In this document: positions 9,248 through 17,638 of the stretch, one piece after another
How positions within the stretch are numbered: position 1 is the stretch's first letter
How the letters are laid out: each line of letters opens with the position of its first letter
NCBI RefSeq assembly: GCF_001586165.1
Contig: NZ_CP014608.1
Location: 2,108,001-2,172,000, forward strand
Length of the DNA: 64,000 nucleotides
Direction: 5' to 3'
Source of the DNA: Obesumbacterium proteus
GTDB lineage: Bacteria; Pseudomonadota; Gammaproteobacteria; Enterobacterales; Enterobacteriaceae
Program-made: the position numbers and the translations under genes
Notes under the pieces: model-generated
The model's input: the letters and a program-made list of their open reading frames with translations, nothing else
Told to the model about the DNA's origin: nothing
The model's database searches: none

Positions 9248-9676
9248 ATGATTTATTGGATCTTTTTGGCATGTGCCATCGCGGCCGAAATTATCGGTAC
9301 GCTATCAATGAAGTGGGCGAGTCTGAGCGGCGGCATGACGGGTAATATCGTTATGCTAGTTATGATCACCATCTCTTATATCTTACTTTCTTTTGCGGTG
9401 AAGCGTGTTGCCTTAGGCGTTGCTTATGCACTGTGGGAAGGTATCGGTATTCTGTTTATTACCTTGTTCAGCGTACTGTGGTTTGACGAAAGTATGTCCA
9501 TGATGAAATTGATGGGCTTGGTTACGCTGATTGCGGGTATCGCGCTGGTTAAATCGGGTACGGTCAAAACTAAAAAACCATCTGCCAAAACAGGTGAACA
9601 GAAAAGCGCCGTAGCGATGAAAAACAAACCTGCGCAAACAAAAACTAACGTAGGAGGCAATCATGCAACAGCTTGA
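9248..9676 (+). CDS. mdtJ: Spermidine export protein MdtJ
   Basis: MdtJ is one half of a heteromeric small-multidrug-resistance (SMR) exporter that removes excess spermidine. The 142-residue protein has four hydrophobic helices and the conserved membrane Glu in YWIFLACAIAAEIIGT, plus ALWEGIGILFITLFSVLWFDE. It is longer than E. coli MdtJ (121) because of a basic, low-complexity C-terminal tail (KTKKPSAKTG onward). GGAGAG at 9238-9243 sets the ATG at 9248. It overlaps mdtI by 14 bases, which indicates coupled translation. Confidence 0.95.
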   Translation: MIYWIFLACAIAAEIIGTLSMKWASLSGGMTGNIVMLVMITISYILLSFAVKRVALGVAYALWEGIGILFITLFSVLWFDESMSMMKLMGLVTLIAGIALVKSGTVKTKKPSAKTGEQKSAVAMKNKPAQTKTNVGGNHATA

Positions 9677-9992
9677 GTGGTTCCATATCGCGTGGTTAGC
9701 ATTTGCAGTCGTATTAGAAATTTTAGCTAATATCTTCCTAAAATGGTCAGACGGTTTCCGCCGTATCTGGATGGGGTTGCTGTCGTTGGCCGCGGTGTTA
9801 GGTGCATTTAGCTCCTTGTCACAGGCGGTAAAAGGTATCGAACTGTCTGTCGCGTATGCGCTGTGGGGCGGTTTTGGTATCGCGGCCACGGTGGCTGCCG
9901 GTTGGATACTGTTCGGCCAGCGTTTGAATAAAAAAGGTTGGGCGGGGCTAACCCTGCTGCTGGCTGGCATGATTATGATTAAGCTGGCGTAA
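9663..9992 (+). CDS. mdtI: Spermidine export protein MdtI
   Basis: MdtI is the partner SMR subunit. It has 109 residues and four transmembrane helices, and shows FLKWSDGFRR, VKGIELSVAYALWGGFGIAAT and the C-terminal LLLAGMIMIKLA, all close to E. coli MdtI. The acidic residue in helix one (VLEILANIFLKW) is present. An AGGAGG ribosome site lies inside the end of mdtJ. Both subunits are required for export in E. coli, and the overlapping layout is the standard one. Confidence 0.96.
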   Translation: MQQLEWFHIAWLAFAVVLEILANIFLKWSDGFRRIWMGLLSLAAVLGAFSSLSQAVKGIELSVAYALWGGFGIAATVAAGWILFGQRLNKKGWAGLTLLLAGMIMIKLA

Positions 9993-10008
9993 TAATTTTC
10001 AAGTAAAA

Positions 10009-10037
10009 CAAAAGGCTGCCATTGTGCAGCCTTTTTT
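10009..10037. terminator. Bidirectional terminator, mdtI and PLP-lyase gene
   Basis: AAAAGGCTGC and GCAGCCTTTT form a strong stem with loop CATTGT. T-runs flank both sides and the neighbouring genes converge here. Confidence 0.88.
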
Positions 10038-10042
10038 GTCTC

Positions 10043-11227
10043 TTAAAGCTGAGGTTTGATGCGCATTAAACCTTCAATCGCCAGTTCAAGGTAGCGACGA
10101 GGGCAACCCAGATTTAGGCGAATAAAGCCCGAGCCGTGAGGGCCGAATCCAGCGCCCATGGAGGGTGCAATGCCCGCGCAATCAGTCATGATCGCCTTTA
10201 ACTCGTCATCGTTAACGTTTAGCGAGCGGCAGTCCATCCAAATAAGATAGGTTCCCTGCGCCGGTGATATATTCGCCCACGGTAAATGAGTCTTAACCTG
10301 TTCGACAAACCACTCTCTGTTAGCCGCCAGATAGGCCAACATCTCGTCCAGCCACTGGGCTGAGCTGCGGTAAGCTGCGCTGGCTGCCTCCATGGAAAGT
10401 GCATTGAATACGTCTAAGCCGTGCGCGTTTAAACGCTCAATGAAGCGAGACTTTATGTCTTTATTGGGGATCAGGAAGTTAGAGATCCGTAATGAAGATA
10501 GGCCAAAAGTTTTACTGGCGGAGGTGGCCGCAACTACGCGCGAGTGCCAACGCTCGCCCAGATGCAGTACCGAAGTAAACGTCGAACCAGGTAATAGTAG
10601 GTCAGCCCAAATTTCGTCAGACAGCACGGTGACATCATATTTTTCACATAGCGTTAGCAGTTGGGTAAGCTCATCTCTTGACCAGCAACGCCCCGTTGGA
10701 TTGTGTGGATTACATAGGAGGAATAGCGCTGGCTTTTGCTCACGGAATAGCGTTTCTAAGTGCGCATAGTCCATGATGTAACCCTGCTCTGAATCTTCAA
10801 TGAGGGGATTTTCGAGGAGTTTTCGCTGATTGAGCTGGATGATTTTTGCAAAGGAACCATAGTAGGGCCCTTGAACGACGACGCTGTCGCCTGATTGACT
10901 CAGCATTTGAATTAATAGCGACAGTCCAGGAACCACGCCTTCAATACTGCAAATCCAGTCGGGATGAATCGCTAACTGATGGCGACGGGTAAACCAGTTT
11001 ATCAGTGCGGAGTAATAGCCCTCGTCGCGCTCGCTGTAGCCGAAAACGCCGTGGTCGACACGCTGATGCAGCGCTTCAAGTACCTTGGGTGGGCAGGCAA
11101 AGTCGAAGTCAGAAACCCACATCGGTAACAAATTATGCGTATGCATATTCTGATAGCGATCCATGAAATCCCATTTCACCGAGCCGGTCGCGTGGCGATT
11201 GATAACAACATCAAAATTAGTTTTCAT
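10043..11227 (-). CDS. MalY/PatB-family PLP-dependent C-S lyase or aminotransferase
   Basis: The 394-residue fold-type I PLP enzyme resembles MalY and PatB, which cleave cystathionine or cysteine and related thioethers to pyruvate, ammonia and a thiol. Visible residues are NPHNPTGR (173-180), the cofactor Asp/Glu pair in VLSDEIW (204-205), the Schiff-base Lys239 in SASKTFG and the C-terminal GFIRLNLGCPR. AGGAG precedes the ATG at 11227; longer in-frame starts run into nhaC. It follows nhaC by 20 bases and is probably its operon partner. The exact substrate is unknown; simple aminotransferase activity is an alternative. Confidence 0.85.
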   Translation of the reverse strand: MKTNFDVVINRHATGSVKWDFMDRYQNMHTHNLLPMWVSDFDFACPPKVLEALHQRVDHGVFGYSERDEGYYSALINWFTRRHQLAIHPDWICSIEGVVPGLSLLIQMLSQSGDSVVVQGPYYGSFAKIIQLNQRKLLENPLIEDSEQGYIMDYAHLETLFREQKPALFLLCNPHNPTGRCWSRDELTQLLTLCEKYDVTVLSDEIWADLLLPGSTFTSVLHLGERWHSRVVAATSASKTFGLSSLRISNFLIPNKDIKSRFIERLNAHGLDVFNALSMEAASAAYRSSAQWLDEMLAYLAANREWFVEQVKTHLPWANISPAQGTYLIWMDCRSLNVNDDELKAIMTDCAGIAPSMGAGFGPHGSGFIRLNLGCPRRYLELAIEGLMRIKPQL

Positions 11228-11247
11228 TACAAAATCTCCTAACGGTT

Positions 11248-12684
11248 CTATTTTGCCATCTGCGGGGCAGGTTGAGTCTTGGCAATACCAAAACCGGTGA
11301 AGCCGTAAATTAGGGCAAAGAAAATGGCCGAGTAGCATTGAACCGCCCAAGGCAATAAATCGAGCGTGCTCACGCCGAGCGTGGTTGCCATATAGACACC
11401 GGCAGCGGTCCATGGGATCAGCGGCTCCATGACCGTACCGGCATCTTCGATGGTGCGTGAAAGGTTTTTGGTATCAAGCCCCATGCGACGATAAGCATCT
11501 TGATAAAGTTCGGCAGGAACCAGCAGCGCCAGCTTGCCGTCGCTGGTCGCGCCGGTTACCAGAATGGTGGTGCCAATAGTGGCTGCAATCAGCTGGCCAA
11601 CAGAGTGGATCACAGTCAGTAAGCGATTGATGATTATCGTCAGAGAACCCGTGAGCGTTAGGGCTCCAGCGAATGAGAATGCGCAGAAGACCAGTAGAAT
11701 GGTGCTCATCATGGAGAACAAGCCACCACGATTTAGTAGGCGAGGTACGTCAGCGATAATGCCTTCAGAGCCTTGCGGGAACATAGAAAGATTAAAGCCA
11801 TCCATGAAGGCGTCTAGACCTTGCTTAACACTTAAGCCTTGAAGCCAAACCCCAAGAATAATGGCTAAAACACAGGCAGAGAGCATCAATGGTATGACGG
11901 GTTTTTTACCGAACGCGCCCCACAACACAATGACCGGAGGAAGAATTAGCACAATATTGAAATGGTAGAGGCCGTCCAGCGCAGTAATAATATCGGTGAC
12001 GCGCTGAGGTGTGGCCACTTCTCCCAGCATACTGCTGTGTCCTGCAATCAAATAAACAATGGCGGCTAGGATGAAGCTAGGGATGGTGGTGTACATCAAA
12101 TGCTGGATATGCTCAAACAGCGTGGTATCGGCGACGATAGCCGCGAAGTTAGTCGAGTCAGACAGCGGAGAGATTTTGTCACCAAAATACGCGCCTGATA
12201 CTACCGCGCCAGCCGCAGCGGGCAAGGAAACATCCAACCCTGAAGCCACGCCCATCAAGGCGACACCCACGGTGCCAGCTGAGCCCCACGAGGTTCCCGT
12301 GCACACAGACACTATGCTGGTTAAGAAGAAAGCGGCAATTAAAATATACTGTGGACTGATGAGTTTTAATCCCCAATACACCATATATGGAATGGTGCCG
12401 CTGAACATCCATGTGCCGATTAGCCCACCGACGCAGATAAGGATCATTACAACGGGCATCGCTTTAGCCAATTTGCTAACGATGGAGTTAATCACATCAT
12501 CCCAACAATAGCCTTGCCAATAGGCTAAACCCGCTGCGATGGCGGCAGAGCATAAAAGCAGAGGTTCGATACGCAACCCCATCACACCATAGCCTACGAT
12601 GAGCAGCGTCAGCATGGAAATTATGGGGATTAAAGCCAGCCCGAGAGAGAGCGTTTTTTTGTTGTTGTTTTCTTTCGCATTCAT
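11248..12684 (-). CDS. nhaC: NhaC-family Na+/H+ or substrate antiporter
   Basis: The 478-residue polytopic membrane protein has about eleven or twelve hydrophobic segments and NhaC-family motifs such as SVCTGTSWGSAGTVG, GAYFGDKISPLSDSTN and ATSDGKLALLVPAE. Family members include Na+/H+ antiporters and organic-acid exchangers such as malate/lactate MleN. It is the first gene of a two-gene unit with a PLP C-S lyase, and a LacI-type palindrome lies 77 bases upstream of its start. That context suggests it may move an amino acid, thioether or organic acid rather than only sodium; this is inference. Confidence 0.85.
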   Translation of the reverse strand: MNAKENNNKKTLSLGLALIPIISMLTLLIVGYGVMGLRIEPLLLCSAAIAAGLAYWQGYCWDDVINSIVSKLAKAMPVVMILICVGGLIGTWMFSGTIPYMVYWGLKLISPQYILIAAFFLTSIVSVCTGTSWGSAGTVGVALMGVASGLDVSLPAAAGAVVSGAYFGDKISPLSDSTNFAAIVADTTLFEHIQHLMYTTIPSFILAAIVYLIAGHSSMLGEVATPQRVTDIITALDGLYHFNIVLILPPVIVLWGAFGKKPVIPLMLSACVLAIILGVWLQGLSVKQGLDAFMDGFNLSMFPQGSEGIIADVPRLLNRGGLFSMMSTILLVFCAFSFAGALTLTGSLTIIINRLLTVIHSVGQLIAATIGTTILVTGATSDGKLALLVPAELYQDAYRRMGLDTKNLSRTIEDAGTVMEPLIPWTAAGVYMATTLGVSTLDLLPWAVQCYSAIFFALIYGFTGFGIAKTQPAPQMAK

Positions 12685-12760
12685 GATGGTGCTCCAGATT
12701 TGTAGGATTGGCTTAGCGTAAAGGTAATGGGGGTATTCAAATGTGATCGAAAGAAAACTG

Positions 12761-12780
12761 CCATGTAATCGCTTACATGG
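12761..12780. promoter_or_regulatory. LacI/GalR-type operator upstream of nhaC
   Basis: CCATGTAATCGCTTACATGG has 8-bp inverted arms around a central CG, the hallmark of LacI-family operators (TGTAAnCGnTTACA). It lies between the divergent-facing ends of the nhaC operon start (12684) and the lacI-family gene end (12824), where the local regulator would be expected to act on nhaC. Confidence 0.78.
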
Positions 12781-12823
12781 TGATTTGAAATGAGAGGTAT
12801 ATCACGATTGTTACCGTTGACGG

Positions 12824-13834
12824 CTAAATTGACTGACTTAAACCAATAACCGAGTCGCGCTCGACTAACCCAGCTTCGAAACGTAGGGAGCGGGGCGGTG
12901 GGGTTTGTTGTTGAGAAAGTTGAATGGCGAGCATCGCGGCACGACGGGCCATGCGTTCGATAGGATAGTGCATGGTTGTCAAAGCCGGATAGAGATACCG
13001 CGCTAAGACCACATCGTCAAACCCAATGAGCGAGAGTTGTTCCGGCAAGCGAATATCACGCTGATGCAATGCGCGCATCATGCCTGCCGCCATCACATCG
13101 TTAAAGGTAAAGGCCGCAGTGAAAGGAACGCCGCTATCTAACAGCTTTTGCGCCGCGATCTCACCGCCTTCTTCATTAAATGGGACGCTGATAATCCAGT
13201 TTTTTTCCGGCGTGATACCGTACTCTGCCAGCGCTATGCGATAGCCTTCGAGCCGTTGTTGTCGATCGTCAATCGGTAAGTCTGAGGTGACGCATGCAAT
13301 ACAGCGATGGCCTTTTTGCAGCAGATGGCGGGTAGCTTCTTGCGCCGCCGACTGATTGTCTAACCAGACACAGCGATTTGCCGAGGAGGCGATATAGCGA
13401 TTAACGATCACCATAGCCGGAGAATGCGCACTGTAGCGAATCAGCTCCTGATCGGACATGCGAGTTGCGTGAACGACAATGGCCTCGCAGCCTTGATTAA
13501 TCAGGAAATCTAATCCTGTTTTTTCAAGTTCGGCTTGATGACCTCCACTGCATACCATAAGACGGAAGCCTTGTTGGCGAGCAACTTCCTCAACCCCTCG
13601 AGCCAAGCGGGCAAAAAACGGGTCGGCTAAATTCCCTGTTAATAGCCCTAACATGTCACCGCTACGTTTCGCTAATGCCAGCGCCGCGGCGTTACGCCGG
13701 TAATTCAGGTCGCGCATGGCTTTCTCCACCCGCTCTCTGGTTACCGGCTCAACGTAAGATGTCTGATTAATAACCCGCGATACGGTTGCCGTAGAGACAC
13801 CTGCATGTAGGGCTACATCTTTCATCGTCGCCAT
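12824..13834 (-). CDS. LacI-family transcriptional regulator
   Basis: The 336-residue protein has an N-terminal LacI helix-turn-helix (residues 2-48, MKDVALHAGVSTATVSRVIN) with the hinge NAAALALAKR, then a periplasmic-binding-protein-like effector domain with GFDDVVLARYLYPALTT. The effector cannot be told from sequence. It starts three bases after the stop of the RidA-family gene, so the two are probably cotranscribed. The next gene downstream on the same strand is nhaC, which is preceded by a matching palindrome. The layout parallels MalI and malXY in E. coli, where a LacI-type repressor controls a transporter and a PLP lyase. Confidence 0.9.
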   Translation of the reverse strand: MATMKDVALHAGVSTATVSRVINQTSYVEPVTRERVEKAMRDLNYRRNAAALALAKRSGDMLGLLTGNLADPFFARLARGVEEVARQQGFRLMVCSGGHQAELEKTGLDFLINQGCEAIVVHATRMSDQELIRYSAHSPAMVIVNRYIASSANRCVWLDNQSAAQEATRHLLQKGHRCIACVTSDLPIDDRQQRLEGYRIALAEYGITPEKNWIISVPFNEEGGEIAAQKLLDSGVPFTAAFTFNDVMAAGMMRALHQRDIRLPEQLSLIGFDDVVLARYLYPALTTMHYPIERMARRAAMLAIQLSQQQTPPPRSLRFEAGLVERDSVIGLSQSI

Positions 13835-13837
13835 AGA

Positions 13838-14182
13838 TTAACGTGCCGCGATAATCTTGATTTCAACTTTGTATTTAGGGTTCATCAATTTGGCCTGAAC
13901 GGTACAGCGTACTGGCGCTTTACCTGCGGGCACCCAAGCATCCCATGCGGCGTTCATTGCCTGAAAATCGTCGCCGTCAGCCAAGAAAATGGTGGCATCA
14001 AGAATGCGGGTTTTATCCGTGCCCAGCTGATTCAGGATCATATCAATAGCGGCCAATGCGTTGGCGGTCTGTGACGTTGCATCGTCGTCCAGATTTTCAG
14101 GAACGCTGGTGTAATAGATAGTGTCGTTGAAGACAGTGGCGTCAGACCAGCGCTTTTCTGGATTGATACGTTCAATAGACAT
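13838..14182 (-). CDS. yoaB: RidA/YjgF-family protein, YoaB-like
   Basis: The 114-residue protein closely matches E. coli YoaB (SVPENLDDDATSQTANAL, ILDATIFLADGDDFQAMN, APVRCTVQAKLMNPKYKVEI). Family members hydrolyse reactive enamine/imine intermediates such as 2-aminoacrylate released by PLP enzymes; the Arg of PVRCTVQA is the conserved carboxylate-binding residue. AAGGAG precedes the ATG at 14182, and an upstream in-frame extension is not conserved. It is probably cotranscribed with the LacI-type regulator. Being near a PLP beta-lyase is suggestive, because such lyases release 2-aminoacrylate. Confidence 0.9.
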   Translation of the reverse strand: MSIERINPEKRWSDATVFNDTIYYTSVPENLDDDATSQTANALAAIDMILNQLGTDKTRILDATIFLADGDDFQAMNAAWDAWVPAGKAPVRCTVQAKLMNPKYKVEIKIIAAR

Positions 14183-14319
14183 TAGTAACTCCTTGTAGGT
14201 TCTACAACATGACAATCCGTTGAGTATATAGAAAACGGATGAAAAACACTGCTTTCAGTGGCAAGTATGTGGCATTCTCAAAGAGAGAGACAGGAACTGA
14301 AAAACATAAGGAGTCACAG

Positions 14320-14637
14320 ATGACCGTATTATTGCAAATCGATTTTAAAATGCCGGGAGAAATGCTAGGTGATCGCTTGGCCGAAATGGCAACGCCGTTG
14401 GCGCAGAGCATCACGCAAGAGCCGGGTTTTATCTCAAAAATCTGGACTGAAAATGTCGATGCCGGTGAAGCCGGTGGTATTTACCTGTTCAGCGATAAAA
14501 CGAGCGCGGAGCAATACGCCGCTATGCACATCAAACGTGTGGCACAGATGGGCGCGACCGATATTCGCAGCCGCATTTTTGATATTAACGTTCCTCTAAC
14601 GCATATTACGCGTGGGAATCTTAAACCGGCAAGCTAA
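14320..14637 (+). CDS. ydhR: YdhR-like putative monooxygenase (ABM fold)
   Basis: The 105-residue protein resembles E. coli YdhR, a dimeric ferredoxin-like ABM-superfamily protein of uncertain substrate. Conserved stretches are LLQIDF at the start, ITQEPGFISKIWTE and AGGIYLFSDKTSAEQY. AAGGAG at 14308-14313 sets the ATG at 14320. It is divergent from yoaB. YdhR is usually annotated as a putative monooxygenase, but activity has not been demonstrated to my knowledge. Confidence 0.82.
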   Translation: MTVLLQIDFKMPGEMLGDRLAEMATPLAQSITQEPGFISKIWTENVDAGEAGGIYLFSDKTSAEQYAAMHIKRVAQMGATDIRSRIFDINVPLTHITRGNLKPAS

Positions 14638-14663
14638 GTGATATTTGTATTGATGTTTCTATC

Positions 14664-14685
14664 AAGGCCGCCTTCGGGCGGCCTT
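14664..14685 (+). terminator. Stem-loop after ydhR-like gene
   Basis: AAGGCCGCC and GGCGGCCTT form a perfect 9-bp stem closed by a stable TTCG tetraloop, 27 bases after the stop. The following AGTCATATAT is a poor T-tract, so termination may be partial. Confidence 0.65.
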
Positions 14686-14773
14686 AGTCATATATAGGCT
14701 TGCATCAAAGTAGGTGGTTGTTACTGTCAACACTTGGCATAATCACGCCTTCACAAAAAGAAAGAGAGGCTGT

Positions 14774-16693
14774 GTGACAGACGATTTCGCGCCCGATGGC
14801 ATCCTAACTAAAGCGATACGGGGTTTTAAACCGCGTGAAGCACAACAACATATGGCCGAAGCTGTCACCAAAGCGATTCAATTCAAAGAAGAGTTAGTGG
14901 TTGAAGCGGGAACCGGAACGGGGAAAACCTATGCTTATTTGGTTCCTGCCCTGCGTTCTGGCGCAAAAGTGATTATCTCTACCGGTTCTAAAGCGCTACA
15001 GGATCAGCTGTATGCCCGCGATTTGCCCACCGTTCGCGATGCGTTGAAGTTCGCAGGAAAGCTTGCCTTACTGAAAGGGCGCTCGAACTATTTATGTCTC
15101 GAGCGTTTAGAACAACAATCTATGGTTGGCGGCGAGTTGGCTTCTGATGCGCTATCCGATCTTATGCACCTGCGCGGTTGGTCAATCCAAACGGAAGACG
15201 GTGACGTCAGTAACTGCCATGGCGTATCGGAAGACAGTACGATCTGGCCACTCGTCACCGGCACCAATGACAACTGTTTGGGCAGCGACTGCCCACAATA
15301 CAAAGATTGTTTCGTCGTCAAAGCGCGTCGTCGGGCGATGGATGCTGACATCATCGTGGTGAACCACCATCTGTTTTTAGCCGATCTGGTGGTGAAAGAA
15401 ACCGGATTTGGTGAGCTTATCCCCGATGCTGATGTCATGATCTTCGATGAAGCCCATCAGCTACCTGATATCGCCAGCCAGTATTTCGGCCAGCAATTGA
15501 CCAGCCGCCAACTGATGGATTTGGCTAAAGACATTACGATTGCCTACCGCACGGAAGTTCGTGACACCGCACAGCTGCAAAAATGCGCCGACAGACTAAG
15601 CCAGAGCGCGCAAGATTTTCGTCTGGCGCTCGGCGATCCCGGCTATCGCGGAAATTTACGTGAGGCTTTAGCATTACCGGAAGTGCAGCGTGCCTTGGTG
15701 CTGCTCGATGATGCTTTAGAGCTTTGCTATGACGTGGTGAAAATGTCCCTCGGACGTTCAGCGTTACTCGACGCCGCGTTTGAGCGAGCCACGCTATACC
15801 GTAACCGCTTGAAGCGCCTGCGTGATGTGTCGATTCCCGGCTATAGCTACTGGTATGAATGCAACTCACGCCATTTTGTGATGGCGCTGACGCCGCTCAC
15901 CGTGGCGGAAAAATTCAGTGAAGTCATGAAAGAGAAGCCGGGCTCATGGATCTTCACCTCGGCAACGCTGGCGGTGAACGACGATGTTTCTCATTTCACG
16001 GCGCGGTTAGGTTTAAATAAAGCCAAAAGCTTATTACTGCCGAGCCCGTTCGATTACGCCAACCAAGCGATGCTGTGCGTGCCTCGCTTTTTACCCACGC
16101 CGAATCAGCGTGGCGCGGCGCGTCAACTGGCGAGAATGTTAAGGCCGGTGATTGAGGCTAACGAAGGGCGCTGTTTCTTCCTGTGTACGTCACACGCCAT
16201 GATGCGTGATTTAGCGGAAGAGTTTCGAGCCACGATGACGCTGCCGGTGCTATTACAAGGCGAAACCAGTAAACCTCGCTTACTGGCCGAGTTCGTGGCT
16301 GCCGGTAACGCATTGTTAGTCGCCACCAGTAGTTTCTGGGAGGGGGTAGACGTGCGCGGTGATACGTTATCCTGCGTCATTATCGATAAGCTCCCGTTTA
16401 CCTCACCGGACGATCCGTTGCTGAAAGCGCGAATCGAAGACTGCCGAATTCGCGGCGGCGATCCTTTTGCCGAAGTGCAACTGCCTGATGCGGTGATTAC
16501 GCTCAAACAGGGCGTGGGGCGTTTAATTCGTGATACCAGCGATCGCGGCGTGGTGATTATTTGTGATAATCGCTTAGTCATGCGCCCTTACGGTGAAGTT
16601 TTCCTAAATAGCCTACCGCCTGCGCCGCGAACGCGGGATCTGAATAAGGTGATTACGTTCCTTAAAGCCGGTAGCCAACCCGAGGCCGATTAA
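14774..16693 (+). CDS. yoaA: DinG-family ATP-dependent DNA helicase YoaA
   Basis: YoaA is an XPD/DinG-type 5'-3' superfamily 2 helicase; in E. coli it works with HolC in damage tolerance. The 639-residue protein has Walker A GTGTGKT (46-52), an iron-sulfur cluster cysteine set (CLERLEQQ and then the DNCLGSDCPQYKDC cluster), DEAH in IFDEAHQLPD and the helicase-C motif VGRLIR near the end. The GTG at 14774 gives MTDDFAPDG as in E. coli and follows AAAGAGAGG; longer starts lack homology. tsaB follows on the same strand. Confidence 0.96.
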   Translation: MTDDFAPDGILTKAIRGFKPREAQQHMAEAVTKAIQFKEELVVEAGTGTGKTYAYLVPALRSGAKVIISTGSKALQDQLYARDLPTVRDALKFAGKLALLKGRSNYLCLERLEQQSMVGGELASDALSDLMHLRGWSIQTEDGDVSNCHGVSEDSTIWPLVTGTNDNCLGSDCPQYKDCFVVKARRRAMDADIIVVNHHLFLADLVVKETGFGELIPDADVMIFDEAHQLPDIASQYFGQQLTSRQLMDLAKDITIAYRTEVRDTAQLQKCADRLSQSAQDFRLALGDPGYRGNLREALALPEVQRALVLLDDALELCYDVVKMSLGRSALLDAAFERATLYRNRLKRLRDVSIPGYSYWYECNSRHFVMALTPLTVAEKFSEVMKEKPGSWIFTSATLAVNDDVSHFTARLGLNKAKSLLLPSPFDYANQAMLCVPRFLPTPNQRGAARQLARMLRPVIEANEGRCFFLCTSHAMMRDLAEEFRATMTLPVLLQGETSKPRLLAEFVAAGNALLVATSSFWEGVDVRGDTLSCVIIDKLPFTSPDDPLLKARIEDCRIRGGDPFAEVQLPDAVITLKQGVGRLIRDTSDRGVVIICDNRLVMRPYGEVFLNSLPPAPRTRDLNKVITFLKAGSQPEAD

Positions 16694-16703
16694 CATTTTT
16701 CAG

Positions 16704-16733
16704 TGAGATGGAGCACCACCAGGTGTTTCATCT
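16704..16733 (+). other. Stem-loop between yoaA and tsaB
   Basis: GAGATG and CATCTC enclose CACC and GGTG with a 3x3 internal loop, 10 bases after the yoaA stop. No T-run follows. It may stabilise the yoaA message end; the rest of the 177-base gap to tsaB shows nothing I can name. Confidence 0.4.
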
Positions 16734-16870
16734 CTGTTTCGTCGCGAACTTTCTCACTCATATCGATTTATTCAGCGCATCAAACCCTTCAGAAGCATCA
16801 AAACACAGGCTGTGCTATGATCCGCATCCTGATTTTTCTTTATTCATTCACTGTCCCGCCCGAGGTTGGC

Positions 16871-17572
16871 ATGTCCACGCGAATTTTAGCGATCGATACG
16901 GCAACAGAAGCCTGTTCTGTTGCACTCTGGAATAATGGCGAAAAACATGCGCTGTTTGAAATCTGTCCACGCGAGCATACGCAGCGTATTTTGCCCATGG
17001 TGCAGCAGGTGTTGGCTGAATCAGGCGTTACGCTGAATCAACTGGACGCATTGGCTTTTGGCCGTGGTCCGGGCAGTTTTACCGGCGTGCGTATTGGTAT
17101 CGGTATTGCTCAAGGGTTAGCGATGGGGGCTGAACTGCCGATGATTGGCGTTTCCACGCTGGCCACCATGGCGCAGGGAGCGTTTCGCGTAACCGGCGCC
17201 ACTCAGGTATTAGCCGCAATTGATGCCCGCATGGGTGAAGTCTATTGGGGACAATACCAGCGACAAGATAATGGCGTGTGGGTAGGAGAGAGCACCGAAG
17301 CCGTGCTGACGCCCGATCGCGCACAGCAGAACATCATGGCGTTAAGCGGTGACTGGGCACACGTTGGAACCGGTTGGGGAACTTATCCTGATATGGCGTC
17401 TGATACTGCTATTCACTTGATTGACGGCCAAATGTTGCTTCCTCAGGCTGAAGATATGCTGCCTCTTGCGCTGGCCGATTTTGCCTTAGGCAACGTTACC
17501 GCGGTAGAAAATGCACAGCCAACCTATTTACGTAATGAAGTGACATGGAAAAAACTACCGGGGCGTGAATAA
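16871..17572 (+). CDS. tsaB: tRNA threonylcarbamoyladenosine biosynthesis protein TsaB
   Basis: TsaB is the non-catalytic scaffold partner of TsaD, TsaE and TsaC, which make t6A37 on ANN-decoding tRNAs. The 233-residue protein has the ASKHA-fold start RILAIDTATEACSVALW, then EHTQRILPMV and FGRGPGSFTGVRIGIGIAQGLA. The ATG at 16871 with GAGG before it gives the family N-terminus; an in-frame extension to 16703 is not conserved. The order yoaA-tsaB-yeaY-fadD is the same in E. coli. Confidence 0.96.
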   Translation: MSTRILAIDTATEACSVALWNNGEKHALFEICPREHTQRILPMVQQVLAESGVTLNQLDALAFGRGPGSFTGVRIGIGIAQGLAMGAELPMIGVSTLATMAQGAFRVTGATQVLAAIDARMGEVYWGQYQRQDNGVWVGESTEAVLTPDRAQQNIMALSGDWAHVGTGWGTYPDMASDTAIHLIDGQMLLPQAEDMLPLALADFALGNVTAVENAQPTYLRNEVTWKKLPGRE

Positions 17573-17638
17573 TTCAGGCAACTTCTGTCTAAACTAATAG
17601 TCATAAGAACAAGATAGTTAGTTTTTGGAGAATAAAAT

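Noticed and set aside
9413..9970. A 185-codon minus-strand ORF opposite mdtJI
   Set aside because: It lies wholly antisense to two well-conserved transporter genes and has no homology that I can see.
14239..14319. A 27-residue N-terminal extension of the YdhR-like protein
   Set aside because: The internal ATG at 14320 has an AAGGAG site and matches the family start; the upstream part overlaps the promoter region.
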